64,000 nt of DNA, taken from contig PLDA01000002.1 in assembly GCA_003134965.1 (NCBI GenBank), forward strand, positions 1,865,558 through 1,929,557, written 5' to 3'. Each line of letters opens with the position of its first letter. Position 1 is the first letter of the stretch. Positions 9,197 to 17,198 of the stretch are shown piece by piece. Source of the stretch: Vulcanimicrobium winogradskyi. Its GTDB lineage: Bacteria; Vulcanimicrobiota; Vulcanimicrobiia; Vulcanimicrobiales; Vulcanimicrobiaceae. A program made the position numbers and the translations under genes. The notes below the pieces were generated by a model that saw nothing but the letters and a program-made list of their open reading frames with translations, ran no database searches and was not told the origin of the DNA.

Positions 9197-9221
9197 GCGT
9201 AGGTTGCCGTGCAGTCATCCT

Positions 9222-9295
9222 TGTCACCCTGAGCTTGTCGAAGGGCTGTCGAAGGGCTCCACGGCGTCCTTTTCTCCTGAGCCCTGTCGAAGGGC
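9222..9295. repeat. Dispersed palindromic repeat, cluster of partial copies in the rplM leader
   Basis: TGTCACCCTGAGCTTGTCGAAGGG (given here as TGTCACCCTGAG at 9222-9233 plus CTTGTCGAAGGG at 9234-9245) is followed by CTGTCGAAGGG at 9246-9256 and CCTGAGCCCTGTCGAAGGG at 9277-9295. The same unit appears at five other places in the window. Here it is transcribed as part of the rplM 5' leader. Confidence 0.85.
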
Positions 9296-9306
9296 CGACG
9301 GACCCC

Positions 9307-9732
9307 ATGCGCACATATCAGCAGAAGACGGCCGAAACTCAGCACGATTGGTTCATCGTCGATGCGACCGGGCACCGGCTCGGCACGCTCGCCGTGCGGA
9401 TCGCCCGCGCCCTGTCCGGCCGCACCAAGCCGACCTGGACCCCGCACATCGACGACGGCGACCACGTCGTCGTGATCAACGCGGAAAAGGTCGAGCTGGC
9501 GCCGCGCAAGTGGACCCAGAAGGTCTACCACCGCCACTCGGGCTACCCGGGTGGTCTCCGCACCGAGACGGCCGCGCAAGTGCGCGACAAGTATCCCGAG
9601 CGCCTCATCGAGCGCGCCGTGCGCGGGATGCTGGCGACGAACCGGATGCGCGACGTGCTCCTCAACCGCCTCAGCGTGTACGCCGGTCCGGATCATCCGC
9701 ACGCGGCCCAGAAGCCGGAGCCTCTCACCTAA
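9307..9732 (+). CDS. rplM: 50S ribosomal protein L13
   Basis: A 141-residue L13, an early-assembly 23S rRNA-binding protein. The family opening MRTYQQKTAE is followed by WFIVDATGHRLGTLAV and the conserved HIDDGDHVVVINAEKV. The central KVYHRHSGYPGGL is the L13 signature. The start at 9307 matches the usual L13 N-terminus; a GTG farther upstream (9235) would read through the repeat cluster and is rejected. The stop overlaps rpsI (TAATG), the standard rplM-rpsI pair. Confidence 0.97.
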   Translation: MRTYQQKTAETQHDWFIVDATGHRLGTLAVRIARALSGRTKPTWTPHIDDGDHVVVINAEKVELAPRKWTQKVYHRHSGYPGGLRTETAAQVRDKYPERLIERAVRGMLATNRMRDVLLNRLSVYAGPDHPHAAQKPEPLT

Positions 9733-10136
9733 TGCAGCAGACCCAGGGCCAGGACTACTTTCATGGGACCGGCCGCCGCAAGCGCGGCATCGCGCGCGTC
9801 CGTCTGACGCTCGGTCAGGGCGTCATCACGATCAACAAGCGCGCGATCGACGAATATTTCCCGCGCCCGACGCTGCAGATGATCGTTCGTCAGCCGCTCG
9901 ACGTCACGCAGTCACTGTCGCGGTTCAACGTCGACGTGAAGTGCGAAGGCGGCGGCGTCTCGGGTCAGGCCGGCGCGGTCCGTCACGGCATCGCGCGCGC
10001 CCTGCTGGAGATGGACGAGTCGCTGCGCGAGGTGCTGCGTCGCAACGGGCTGCTGACGCGCGATCCGCGCGAAAAAGAATCGAAGAAGTACGGGCGCAAG
10101 AAGGCCCGCAAGCGCTTCCAGTTCTCGAAGCGCTAA
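9732..10136 (+). CDS. rpsI: 30S ribosomal protein S9
   Basis: A 134-residue S9. The GTGRRKRGIARVRL block near the N-terminus, GGGVSGQAGAVRHGIARAL in the middle and the basic C-terminal tail ending KKARKRFQFSKR are all family hallmarks. The tail reaches the ribosomal P site in known structures. The start ATG overlaps the rplM stop by one base. Translation is therefore coupled, and expression is driven by the promoter at 9167-9196. Confidence 0.97.
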   Translation: MQQTQGQDYFHGTGRRKRGIARVRLTLGQGVITINKRAIDEYFPRPTLQMIVRQPLDVTQSLSRFNVDVKCEGGGVSGQAGAVRHGIARALLEMDESLREVLRRNGLLTRDPREKESKKYGRKKARKRFQFSKR

Positions 10137-10183
10137 GACCCTAGGTGCGGTGTCGCGGGGCGCGACATCACCCTGACGGAGAC

Positions 10184-10214
10184 GCAAGGCCCGGGCTTCC
10201 TGCCCGGGCCTTGC
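10184..10214 (+). terminator. Strong GC hairpin after rpsI, terminator-like
   Basis: GCAAGGCCCGGGC and GCCCGGGCCTTGC form a perfect 13-bp stem with a 5-base loop. No T-run follows, so it is either a factor-assisted terminator or a 3'-end-stabilising hairpin rather than a textbook intrinsic terminator. It starts 48 bp after the rpsI stop. Confidence 0.65.
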
Positions 10215-10327
10215 TGCGTCGCGGCTCGTTCCCGCGCGTCCTGCGCTTCACTCGCCGCGAAGCCTCCGTCATGGTGACGTCGCGCCCCGCGCCACAGGCA
10301 CGATGGGTCCCGACGCCCATCCCCTGA

Positions 10328-10351
10328 TGTCACCCTGAGCTTGTCGAAGGG
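10328..10351. repeat. Dispersed palindromic repeat, single copy
   Basis: A full-length copy of the unit TGTCACCCTGAG-CTTGTCGAAGGG, identical to the first copy in the rplM leader. It sits between rpsI and the small membrane-protein frame at 10395-10550. The rest of 10137-10764 holds the hairpin at 10184-10214 and that small frame. A GGCCGTCCGTAGT phrase occurs twice, near 10578 and 10740. I see nothing else there. Confidence 0.85.
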
Positions 10352-10394
10352 TGGCGGGTCGCGCCCGTTGAGGGTGGGGTCGGCAGGGTCGTGG

Positions 10395-10550
10395 CTACGG
10401 GCAGCCGCCGTGGGCGGCGCACCACATCGGGATGGTGGCGGGGCTGGTGACGGTGACGGCGATCGTGATCAGCGCGAGGACGATACCGGTTCCGAGGGCG
10501 GCGACGGCGGCGGTGCCGTGCGGGCGGGTGGTGTCGGCGGCGTTCATCAT
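10395..10550 (-). CDS. Putative 51-residue single-span membrane peptide
   Basis: Begins MMNAADTTRPHGT, continues with one hydrophobic helix (about residues 13-36, AALGTGIVLALITIAVTV) and ends CAAHGGCP with two cysteines. The third-position bases are almost all G or C, as in the neighbouring genes, which supports coding. No good ribosome site precedes the ATG at 10550 (an in-frame ATG follows at 10547). It is the only open frame I would defend in the 630-bp gap between rpsI and the cyclase gene. Function unknown. Confidence 0.4.
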   Translation of the reverse strand: MMNAADTTRPHGTAAVAALGTGIVLALITIAVTVTSPATIPMWCAAHGGCP

Positions 10551-10764
10551 GCGCTTACGGTAGCGCCGACGTGCCGCGCGGGCCGTCCGTAGTTTTACTG
10601 AAGTTCCGCCGGAAAAGCGGCGGGTACCGCGTCGTGCATTTCACGACGAAGGCTGCCGATGGCAAGGGCGATTCGAGTCATGCGCCGGTGATCAAGGTGG
10701 CGGCGTATTGGGCGAGCGGGAACAGGGCGAACGACGCGGCGGCCGTCCGTAGTACTACGGAGGT

Positions 10765-12546
10765 TTAGCTGAGTGCGAAGATCGTGACCGGCTCAGTGCG
10801 ACCGCGAATCTTCGCGATCATCTTTTCGGCGGGCGGCGGTTCGTAGACGCGCGTGTAGGTGCGCTCGTCGACGTAGGTGCGACCGGGCGGCGCTGCGCCT
10901 TGCAACCGGCTGGCGAGGTTCGCCGCGTCGCCGATGACGGTGTAGTCCATGCGCTTGGGGCTGCCGATGTGGCCGGCGACGACGTCGCCGGTCGCGACGC
11001 CGATCGCGAGCTGAAGCGGTTTGCCGTCGGCCAGGATCGTGGCGGCGGCGTGGTGCAGCGCCGCGGCGACGGCCAGCGCGCGCGTCGCATCGTCGTCGCG
11101 CACGCGCGGCGGTCCGAAGACGACCATCAGCCCGTCGCCGTAGAACTTGTCGAGCAGCCCGTCGTGCTCGAACACGATCTGCACCGCCGCGCTGAAGAAA
11201 TGGTTGAGGATGTCGACGACCTCTTCGGCGTCGAGACGCTCAGCCAGCTCGGTGAAGGCGACGATGTCGGCGAACAGGACCGTCGCGGTCGCGCGTTCGC
11301 CGCCGAGCGCAACGCCGCCAGGCGCCCGCATCAGCTGTTCGACGACGTGCGGTGCGAGGTAACGCGCGAACGCATCTCCGATCGCCCGGCGCTGTTCGAC
11401 GTCCGCGGCATGCAGGCGTTCCAGCTTGCGGCGTTCGGTGAGATCGGTCACCGCGATCGCCCAGCCGTGTTGCCCAGCGTCATCGGGGAGGTCCAGCGGT
11501 GCGGTGCGCACCTCCAACTGCAGCGTGCCGCGCGTCGGATGGTGCGCCTCGAGTTCCGCCGGCTTGGACGGCATCAAGTTGTCCCCGAGGATGATCGTGA
11601 TCCCCGGGATCAGCGCTTCGAGCGCGCGCACCGGCCGGCCGAGCATCGTGGCGCCGCTGACCCCGAACGTTTCGGCGGCAGCGTCGTTGAAGCTCGCGAT
11701 CGCGCCGCTCCCGTCGACGGTGACGACGCCGCTCGTGATCGAGCCCAGCACGCGCGCCTGCAGCCGCTCCAACCGGCTGATCTCGGCGACTTGGACGCGT
11801 AGAGCATCGAACAGGCGCGCGTTCTCGATCGCCAGCGCGGCTTGGTTCGCGAACGCCGTGAGCAAGTCGGGATCGTGCGGTGAGAAGAGGCCGGGCGCGA
11901 CGCGCGAGTCGAGGTAGACGACGCCGATCGTGCGCGCCTTGATCGCGAGCGGAACGCAGATGATCGAGCGCAGGCGGAGCGCGCGCACCGACAGGTTGAT
12001 GTTGAAGCGCGGATCCTGCTGCGCGTCGGTCGTCACGATCGGCTCGCCGGTCTCGAAGACGCGCCGCACTGTCGTCTGCGAAGGGCGCATGTCGTCGCCC
12101 TCAACCGTCGCACGGTCGATCCCGTACGTCGTGGTGAGCTCGAGTTTTCCGCCGGCGTCGGCGATCATCACGAACCCGCGTTCGGCCTTCATCACTTCGA
12201 CCGCGGTGTCGAGGACGTGCCGAAGGACGACGTCCAGCTCCAGCGAGGAGTTGACGGTTTCGGCGACGCGACCGAGCGTCCGGAGCTTGGTCAGCTCGCG
12301 CTCCAGGTTCGTCGACGACGCCGCGAGACGGCTCTGCAAAGAGGCTCGTTCGAGGGCCAGCGTCTCGTAGGCGCGCTCGGCACCGGCGACCGCGGCGATC
12401 AGGCCGGCGTCGCCGGTCGCCGCCGCACGCCCCCGCAGTGCAGCGAGCGGATCGCCCCCGGAGGAGGCGTTCAGCGCGTCGGACACAGGGCGGAGGACGC
12501 CGGCACCCCGGGCTGGTTCCTCATTTCTCGGCAACGTTCCGCTCAT
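10765..12546 (-). CDS. GAF-PAS-class III adenylate/guanylate cyclase
   Basis: A 593-residue cytoplasmic signalling enzyme. After an N-terminal coiled segment comes a GAF domain (about residues 95-250, with AERGFVMIADAGGK and IGVVYLDSR). A PAS-like domain follows (about 270-390, VDGSGAIASFNDAAAETFG), then a class III nucleotidyl cyclase domain (about 415-590). The cyclase keeps the first metal aspartate in VLFADIVAFT, the KFYGDGLMVVFG loop with the second metal aspartate, and IGVATGDVVAGHIGS, so it should make cAMP or cGMP. The ATG at 12546 gives a natural start; longer frames run over the divergent flagellar genes. It is transcribed away from the flagellar operon, sharing a 23-bp divergent gap. 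Confidence 0.88.
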   Translation of the reverse strand: MSGTLPRNEEPARGAGVLRPVSDALNASSGGDPLAALRGRAAATGDAGLIAAVAGAERAYETLALERASLQSRLAASSTNLERELTKLRTLGRVAETVNSSLELDVVLRHVLDTAVEVMKAERGFVMIADAGGKLELTTTYGIDRATVEGDDMRPSQTTVRRVFETGEPIVTTDAQQDPRFNINLSVRALRLRSIICVPLAIKARTIGVVYLDSRVAPGLFSPHDPDLLTAFANQAALAIENARLFDALRVQVAEISRLERLQARVLGSITSGVVTVDGSGAIASFNDAAAETFGVSGATMLGRPVRALEALIPGITIILGDNLMPSKPAELEAHHPTRGTLQLEVRTAPLDLPDDAGQHGWAIAVTDLTERRKLERLHAADVEQRRAIGDAFARYLAPHVVEQLMRAPGGVALGGERATATVLFADIVAFTELAERLDAEEVVDILNHFFSAAVQIVFEHDGLLDKFYGDGLMVVFGPPRVRDDDATRALAVAAALHHAAATILADGKPLQLAIGVATGDVVAGHIGSPKRMDYTVIGDAANLASRLQGAAPPGRTYVDERTYTRVYEPPPAEKMIAKIRGRTEPVTIFALS

Positions 12547-12569
12547 ATCGATCCGCGATGCTACAAGCC

Positions 12570-12761
12570 ATGACGAACGACCCGATCTTTCCGTCCGCCG
12601 GCGCGGCGCTCGCCGCGCGCGAGCACGTCGAACGGCTCGCGCCGGATGCCGCTCGTGACGAACGCGCGTCGGGGCGCCTGGCGAAGGCGGCCCTGTTCGA
12701 GGAAGCCTTGCTCGGCGCGCTGCGCGCCCACGTCGCGGCGCTCCGGATGGTGGCGAAATGA
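12570..12761 (+). CDS. Very short FlgB-like protein, first gene of the flagellar-type operon
   Basis: A 63-residue protein (67 if the ATG at 12558 is used). It occupies the place of flgB in a flgB-flgC-fliE-fliF order. The N-terminal NDPIFPSAGAALAAREHVE resembles the first helix of FlgB, and the C-terminal LAKAALFEEALLGALRAHV resembles the FlgB/FlgC C-terminal helix. The middle beta part and the usual ANNIAN-type motif are absent; normal FlgB is about 130 residues. If the assignment holds, this is a minimal proximal-rod protein made only of the two helices that form the rod core. Its stop overlaps flgC (ATGA). It could instead be an unrelated small helical protein. Confidence 0.5.
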   Translation: MTNDPIFPSAGAALAAREHVERLAPDAARDERASGRLAKAALFEEALLGALRAHVAALRMVAK

Positions 12762-13126
12762 GCGAGTTCAACCTCTTGTCGATCGCCGCCGACGGGATGG
12801 GCGTGCAGCGCACGCTGCTCGACGTGGCGGCGCGGAACGTCGCCGCGGCGCAGGCGTCGACGCTGCAGCATCCATATCCGCGGCTCGTCGCGCGTTTCGC
12901 GACCCGCGATCCCGAGGATGCCTTCATCGCGCTCCCCGGCGACGACGAGGACGGCGACGCTTCCGGGACGAGCTTCACCGGGACCGTGGCGTCGGGCGAG
13001 ACCGCCGACGCGCTGACCGAGATGATCGCCGTGCTCGATGCGCAGCGCGCGTACGAAGCGAATGCGAGCGTGTTCGACGTCGGCAAGAAGCTCGCCGATC
13101 GCACGCTCGACGTGGGGCGGCTCTGA
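12758..13126 (+). CDS. flgC: Flagellar proximal rod protein FlgC
   Basis: A 122-residue FlgC, slightly shorter than the usual 135-145. The N-terminal helix (LLSIAADGMGVQRTLLDVAA then RNVAAAQAST) corresponds to the family ANNIANA region, and the C-terminal helix shows the FlgC signature MIAVLDAQRAYEANASVF. FlgC polymerises in the periplasm to build the proximal rod and is exported by the type III gate encoded further downstream. It overlaps its neighbours on both sides (ATGA, TGATG). Confidence 0.85.
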   Translation: MSEFNLLSIAADGMGVQRTLLDVAARNVAAAQASTLQHPYPRLVARFATRDPEDAFIALPGDDEDGDASGTSFTGTVASGETADALTEMIAVLDAQRAYEANASVFDVGKKLADRTLDVGRL

Positions 13127-13398
13127 TGCGCGTCGACCTTCTCGTCCCGGACGGTCCGCCGGCCCCGCTCGGACCGCAGCCGGAGCCGGCGCCGAACGCC
13201 TTCCAGCGTCTCGTCGACGCGGCCGGCGCGATCCTCGAGGGCGCCGACCGGGCCGAAGCGGCGTTCGCCTCACGGCGCGGCGGCCTCCAGGAGATGGTCG
13301 TCGAGCGCGCCCGCGCCGACATCGCCCTGCAGATCGCGGCGAGCGCAGCGCAGCGTACCGCGCAGTCGATCTCGACCTTGCTCGCGACGCAGATCTGA
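13126..13398 (+). CDS. fliE: Flagellar MS-ring/rod junction protein FliE
   Basis: A 90-residue protein with a disordered proline-rich N-terminus and then the FliE core. NAFQRLVDAAGAILEGADRA and the closing helix ERARADIALQIAASAAQRTA match the family pattern, in which the last helix binds the MS ring and primes the export gate. The length is at the lower end of the family. Position directly before fliF is the classical order. The ATG start overlaps the flgC stop. Confidence 0.82.
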   Translation: MRVDLLVPDGPPAPLGPQPEPAPNAFQRLVDAAGAILEGADRAEAAFASRRGGLQEMVVERARADIALQIAASAAQRTAQSISTLLATQI

Positions 13399-13401
13399 GC
13401 G

Positions 13402-14862
13402 ATGACGCCGGCGGCCGTTCTCACGCGCGTTCGCGCTTCGTCGCCACGCGCGCGCCTGCTCGGCGCTGGCGCGTTCCTGATCGCAGTCGCGGTCGCGGTG
13501 CTCGGGTTCGCCGCCTCGCGCGATACGCGCGTCGCGCTGTTCGCGACGCCGTTGCGCGGCGACCAACTCGCCGAGGTCGAGCAGCGGCTCGCCGCCTGGA
13601 ACGTCCCGCACGCGAGTTCGGCCGACAACGTGCGCGTCGCGCACGGGAAGCGCGGCGAACTGCTGCTGCGGCTCGCGCTGGCCGGCGTCCCGCACGCGCA
13701 CCTGGCGGGCAGCGCCGAAGCGCTCGCCCACGTCGGAGCGCTCACCCCGCAAAGCGTCCTCGAGGCGCAGACGCGCGACGCGCTCGCCGCCGACCTTGCG
13801 CTGGGGCTGCGCGGCGTCGACGGCGTCGCCGACGCGCGCATCGTGATCGCACCGTCAAGCGGCGGCGTGTACGCCGACGAACCGCATCGTGATGCGAGCG
13901 CGAGCGTGCGCGTGACGCTCGCGCCCGGAGCACGGCTGGCGGCACGGACCGTCGCGGGGATCAAGGCGTTCGTCGCCGGCGGTGTTCCGGGACTCGATGC
14001 CGAGCGCGTCACGGTGCTCGACGACCGCGGCCCGGCGCTCGACGGCGACGGCGGTGACGATGCGGACGTGCAGGGAGCGTTGCAGAGCGCGCTCGACGCG
14101 GCGTTCGGAGCCGGCGCGACGATCGTACGCGCCCATCGTGAGCCGCTCGGCGAGCAACGCGAGGTGCGCGACGTGCGCCGCGCTGCGCAGGGCGGGCCGC
14201 TCACTCGGAGCACGAGCGACGAGCGCTACGCGTCCAGCGCGAAAAAATACTCCAAGAACAGCGCGACCGAGGACCGCGGCAGCGAGACGCGCGAGGAACG
14301 GCGCGTCGCATCCGCCGCGGCGACCCTACGCCTGACCGTTGCGGTCTTCGTCGACGCCGCGCGCGGCCTCGACCTGGCGAAGATCCGCGCGCTGGCCGCC
14401 GCGACGGCCGGGATCCGGGGGGATCGGGGCGACGCGCTCAGCGTCGAGGCCGTCGCGTTCGGCGACGGCTCGCTGGATGCTCCGCACGCCGCACGAGCGC
14501 CGGCGTGGGCGCTGCCGTTCGCGAGCCTGCTGCCGCAACTGCTGACCGGCGCGACCCTGGTACTCGCGGTGGCGTTCGGTGCGCGGCCGCTCGCGGGAGT
14601 CGCAGTGCGCGCGATCGACCGCGCGGCTGCACGCGGCGCGGCGCGCGGCGTCGCCGGCATACCGCCTGCGCGCGTGTACGCCGCGCTCGACGGGGAACCG
14701 CCGCACGTTGCGGCGGCGATCATCTCGTCGCTGCCGACGGTCATCGCCGCCGCGGTGCTCGAGCTCTATCCGCCGGAGGCGCGCGCCGCGATCGTGCGCC
14801 GCCTCGCGCGCGCCAACTCCGCACTGGTCCCCGCACCCGAGGAGCTGATTCGTGAGCGCTGA
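13402..14862 (+). CDS. fliF: MS-ring protein FliF with a FliG-middle-domain-like C-terminus
   Basis: A 486-residue FliF-type ring protein. It has one membrane helix at about residues 18-38, ring-building motifs in the periplasmic part (VALFATPLRGDQLAEVEQRL, and ADLALGLRGVDGVADARIVI), and a second membrane helix at about 366-392. Instead of the usual acidic FliG-binding tail, residues about 428-486 read like the FliG middle domain: GEPPHVAAAIISSLP (equivalent to the EHPQ segment that binds FliM), AAAVLELYPPEARAAIVRRL and a terminal VPAPEELIRE. No separate fliG lies before fliH. The fused part lacks the FliG N-domain (FliF-binding) and C-domain (torque, MotA contact). A charged low-complexity stretch (about 270-305) replaces part of the loop between ring domains. 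Confidence 0.85.
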   Translation: MTPAAVLTRVRASSPRARLLGAGAFLIAVAVAVLGFAASRDTRVALFATPLRGDQLAEVEQRLAAWNVPHASSADNVRVAHGKRGELLLRLALAGVPHAHLAGSAEALAHVGALTPQSVLEAQTRDALAADLALGLRGVDGVADARIVIAPSSGGVYADEPHRDASASVRVTLAPGARLAARTVAGIKAFVAGGVPGLDAERVTVLDDRGPALDGDGGDDADVQGALQSALDAAFGAGATIVRAHREPLGEQREVRDVRRAAQGGPLTRSTSDERYASSAKKYSKNSATEDRGSETREERRVASAAATLRLTVAVFVDAARGLDLAKIRALAAATAGIRGDRGDALSVEAVAFGDGSLDAPHAARAPAWALPFASLLPQLLTGATLVLAVAFGARPLAGVAVRAIDRAAARGAARGVAGIPPARVYAALDGEPPHVAAAIISSLPTVIAAAVLELYPPEARAAIVRRLARANSALVPAPEELIRER

Positions 14863-15343
14863 GTTCATCGCGCTCGCCGACCTGCTGCGCGGTGTGCCGC
14901 TGCCCGCGGAGCCGGTGACGCCCGTCGTTCCCATCGTCGAAGAGGCCGCGGTTCGTACCGACGACGTCGCGGCGGACGCCGGCGGCTCGGCTGCGGACGA
15001 GGTCGCCGCAGCGTTGCGCGAAGCGCGCCTGTTTCGCGCGCGGCTGGCGGATGCGTTCGACGACGCGGCGGAACGGCTCGTTCGCGAGCTGGCCGCCGAC
15101 GTTCTCGCGCGCGAACTGCGGCTCGCCCCGTGCGACCTGGCGAGCATCGTGCAGCGCGTTGCCGCGCGCGCACCGGCCGTTCGCGTCCGCGTCGCGCCGG
15201 CCGACGTCGCGCGCGTTACCGGGATCGCCGTGCTCGCGGATCCCGCGCTGTGCGCCGGTGATGCGATCGTCGAAGTCGCCGGCGGCGCGCTCGACGCGCG
15301 CCTCGGCGTGCGCCTCGCGACCGTCCTCGAGGCGTTCGCGTGA
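14852..15343 (+). CDS. fliH: Flagellar export stator protein FliH-like
   Basis: A 163-residue protein between fliF and fliI, the standard fliH position. After a proline/valine-rich N-terminal leader, it has the helical region ALREARLFRARLADAFDDAA and a C-terminal V-ATPase-E-like part (about 90-163, VRELAADVLARELRLAP and following) typical of FliH/SctL. FliH binds and restrains the FliI ATPase and docks it at the C ring. The assignment rests on position plus fold-like pattern, because FliH proteins are weakly conserved. The GTG start overlaps the fliF stop by 11 bp. Confidence 0.7.
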   Translation: MSAEFIALADLLRGVPLPAEPVTPVVPIVEEAAVRTDDVAADAGGSAADEVAAALREARLFRARLADAFDDAAERLVRELAADVLARELRLAPCDLASIVQRVAARAPAVRVRVAPADVARVTGIAVLADPALCAGDAIVEVAGGALDARLGVRLATVLEAFA

Positions 15344-16581
15344 TTGCGCGCCCGACCGGCAGCGTCGTCGCGACGCGCGGTCAGCTGGTCGAGGCCGAGC
15401 TTCCCTTCGCGCGCGTCGGCGACGGCGTCCGCATCTGCGCGCGCGACGTGCGCGTCAACGCGCGGATCGCCGCGCTGCGCGGTGCCCGTGCGGTTCTGGC
15501 GCCGTTCGGCGCGCTCGACGGCGTCGCGGGCGGCGACCGCGTCGAAGCCGAGCCCGCGGTCCTCGCGCTCCCGCTCGGCACGACGTTGCTCGGACGCGCC
15601 GTCGACGCCGTAGGCGCGCCGCTCGACGGCCGTCCGCGGCCGCTCGGACGGCAGTTCACGACCGATGCCGCGCCGCTCGCGGTCGGTGCGCGGCGTCCGT
15701 GCAGCGCGGTCTGCTGGACCGGCGTGCGCGCGATCGACGGGCCGCTGGCGATCGGCCGGGGTTCCCGCATCGGTCTGTTCGGCGCACCCGGCGCGGGAAA
15801 ATCGACGCTGCTCGACCTGATCGTGCGCGGCGCGCGCGCCGACGCCGTCGTGGTCGGCCTCATCGGCGAGCGCGGGCGGGAGGCGGAGCGCCGGCTCGCA
15901 AGCCTCGACGCGCGTTCGACCCTGGTCTGCGCGACCGGCGACCGCGCGCCGGCCGAACGGGTTCGTGCCGCCGAGGTCGCCTTCGCGCAGGCTGCGGCGC
16001 TGCGCGCGCGAGGGCTGGACGTGCTGCTGGTCCTCGACTCGCTGGCGCGGGTGGCGATCGCAGCGCGCGAGCTCGCCCTCGCGGCCGGCGAACCGCCGGG
16101 CCGCGGCGGTTACCCGCCCAGCGTCTTCGGCTTCCTGGCGCGGCTGCTCGAGCGCGCCGGCGCCACTGGCAGCGGCAGCGTTACGCTGATCGCGACCGTG
16201 CTCTCCGACGGTCCGGACGAGCGCGATCCGGTCTCGGAGGCGGCCCGGGCGGCGCTCGACGGACATTTCGTTCTGGCCGAGCGGCTCGCGCGCGCCGGCC
16301 GGTTCCCCGCGATCGACGTCGCCGCCAGCGCGAGCCGTACGCTCGCAGAGGTCGCCGCCCCCGCGCACCTCGCCGCGGCGCGCGTTCTGCGGTCGGCGAT
16401 CGCCGCGCTCGACGAGTCGCGCGATGCGCGGGCGTTGGGCCTGGCCACCGCCGACCCGTTCCTGCTCCGCTGCGTCGCGCTGGAGCCGTCGATCGAGGCG
16501 TTCTTGCGGCAAGGCTCCGAGCCGTCGGAACCCGCCACGACCCTCACGGAACTCACCCGGCTCGCCGATATCCTCACATGA
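15340..16581 (+). CDS. fliI: Flagellar/type III export ATPase FliI
   Basis: A 413-residue ATPase of the F1-beta-like export family that unfolds and feeds substrates into the gate. Walker A is GAPGAGKST, Walker B ends in LLVLDSLAR, and the family block GRGGYPPSVFGFLARLLERA is present, as is the arginine-containing late segment. The usual aspartate-rich VDDMNEP loop reads VLSDGPDERDPVSEAARAAL, a mild departure. The N-terminus is short, without the long FliH-binding extension of enteric FliI. GTG start, 4-bp overlap with fliH; the stop overlaps the next gene. Confidence 0.93.
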   Translation: MIARPTGSVVATRGQLVEAELPFARVGDGVRICARDVRVNARIAALRGARAVLAPFGALDGVAGGDRVEAEPAVLALPLGTTLLGRAVDAVGAPLDGRPRPLGRQFTTDAAPLAVGARRPCSAVCWTGVRAIDGPLAIGRGSRIGLFGAPGAGKSTLLDLIVRGARADAVVVGLIGERGREAERRLASLDARSTLVCATGDRAPAERVRAAEVAFAQAAALRARGLDVLLVLDSLARVAIAARELALAAGEPPGRGGYPPSVFGFLARLLERAGATGSGSVTLIATVLSDGPDERDPVSEAARAALDGHFVLAERLARAGRFPAIDVAASASRTLAEVAAPAHLAAARVLRSAIAALDESRDARALGLATADPFLLRCVALEPSIEAFLRQGSEPSEPATTLTELTRLADILT

Positions 16582-17198
16582 TGGACGTCTTCGCCGAGAT
16601 CGCCGCGGTCCAGAACCGGATCGCGGAGATCACCGGGGCTCCCGCTCCGGGGAGCGCGCCGCCCGAGCTTGCGGCAGGCGCGCCCCGCTTCGCGACCGCG
16701 CTGGCCGCCGCGCTGCGGCCGGGAAATTCAGCCCTCGGGCTGCAGGCGGGCGGCGCGGACGCGCCCGGGAGCGGCGTCCCGGCGACGGTCTCGGCGCCCG
16801 TGCCGCCGGCGCAGATCGACGCGCTGGTCGAGCAGAACGCCGCGACCTGGCAGGTCGATCCGGCGCTCATCAAGGCCGTGATCGCGAACGAATCGGGATT
16901 CAACGCGAACGCCACCTCGAAGGTCGGTGCGCAGGGGCTCATGCAGCTGATGCCCGAAACCGCGGCGTCGCTCGGCGTGCGCGATGCGTACGATCCGGCG
17001 CAGAACGTCGCCGGTGGCGCCCGCTATCTGCGCGGCTTGCTCGACCGGTTCGGCGGCGACAAGCGGCTGGCGATCGCGGCATACAATGCGGGTCCGGGTG
17101 CGGTGGAGAAGTACCGTGACGTACCCCCGTATGCGGAGACCCGCAACTACGTTCAAAACGTCCTGGCTTCGTTCGACAAGTACAGCAGCGCTCGCTAG
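16578..17198 (+). CDS. SLT-type lytic transglycosylase of the flagellar-type operon
   Basis: A 206-residue protein whose C-terminal 125 residues form a goose-type SLT domain. The catalytic glutamate is E105 in VIANESGFN, and GAQGLMQLMPETA and AIAAYNAGPGAVEKY complete the three conserved blocks. It should cut peptidoglycan glycan strands so that the rod can cross the wall, the role FlgJ or a separate transglycosylase plays elsewhere. The first 80 residues are a flexible linker with no clear Sec signal, so export could be through the type III gate itself, as for FlgJ. It overlaps fliI (ATGA) and the next gene by 68 bp. Confidence 0.88.
   Translation: MMDVFAEIAAVQNRIAEITGAPAPGSAPPELAAGAPRFATALAAALRPGNSALGLQAGGADAPGSGVPATVSAPVPPAQIDALVEQNAATWQVDPALIKAVIANESGFNANATSKVGAQGLMQLMPETAASLGVRDAYDPAQNVAGGARYLRGLLDRFGGDKRLAIAAYNAGPGAVEKYRDVPPYAETRNYVQNVLASFDKYSSAR

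Noticed and set aside
10571..10768. 65-residue plus-strand frame with lower GC before the cyclase gene
   Set aside because: It overlaps repeated GGCCGTCCGTAGT phrases, has no ribosome site or recognisable domain, and ends against the convergent cyclase gene.
12975..14213. 412-residue minus-strand Ser/Arg/Ala-rich frame across flgC-fliF
   Set aside because: Shadow of the flagellar genes on the other strand.
14326..16512. 728-residue minus-strand frame opposite fliF-fliI
   Set aside because: Composition is Arg/Gln/Asp/His-rich shadow coding; the plus-strand genes have clear family motifs.
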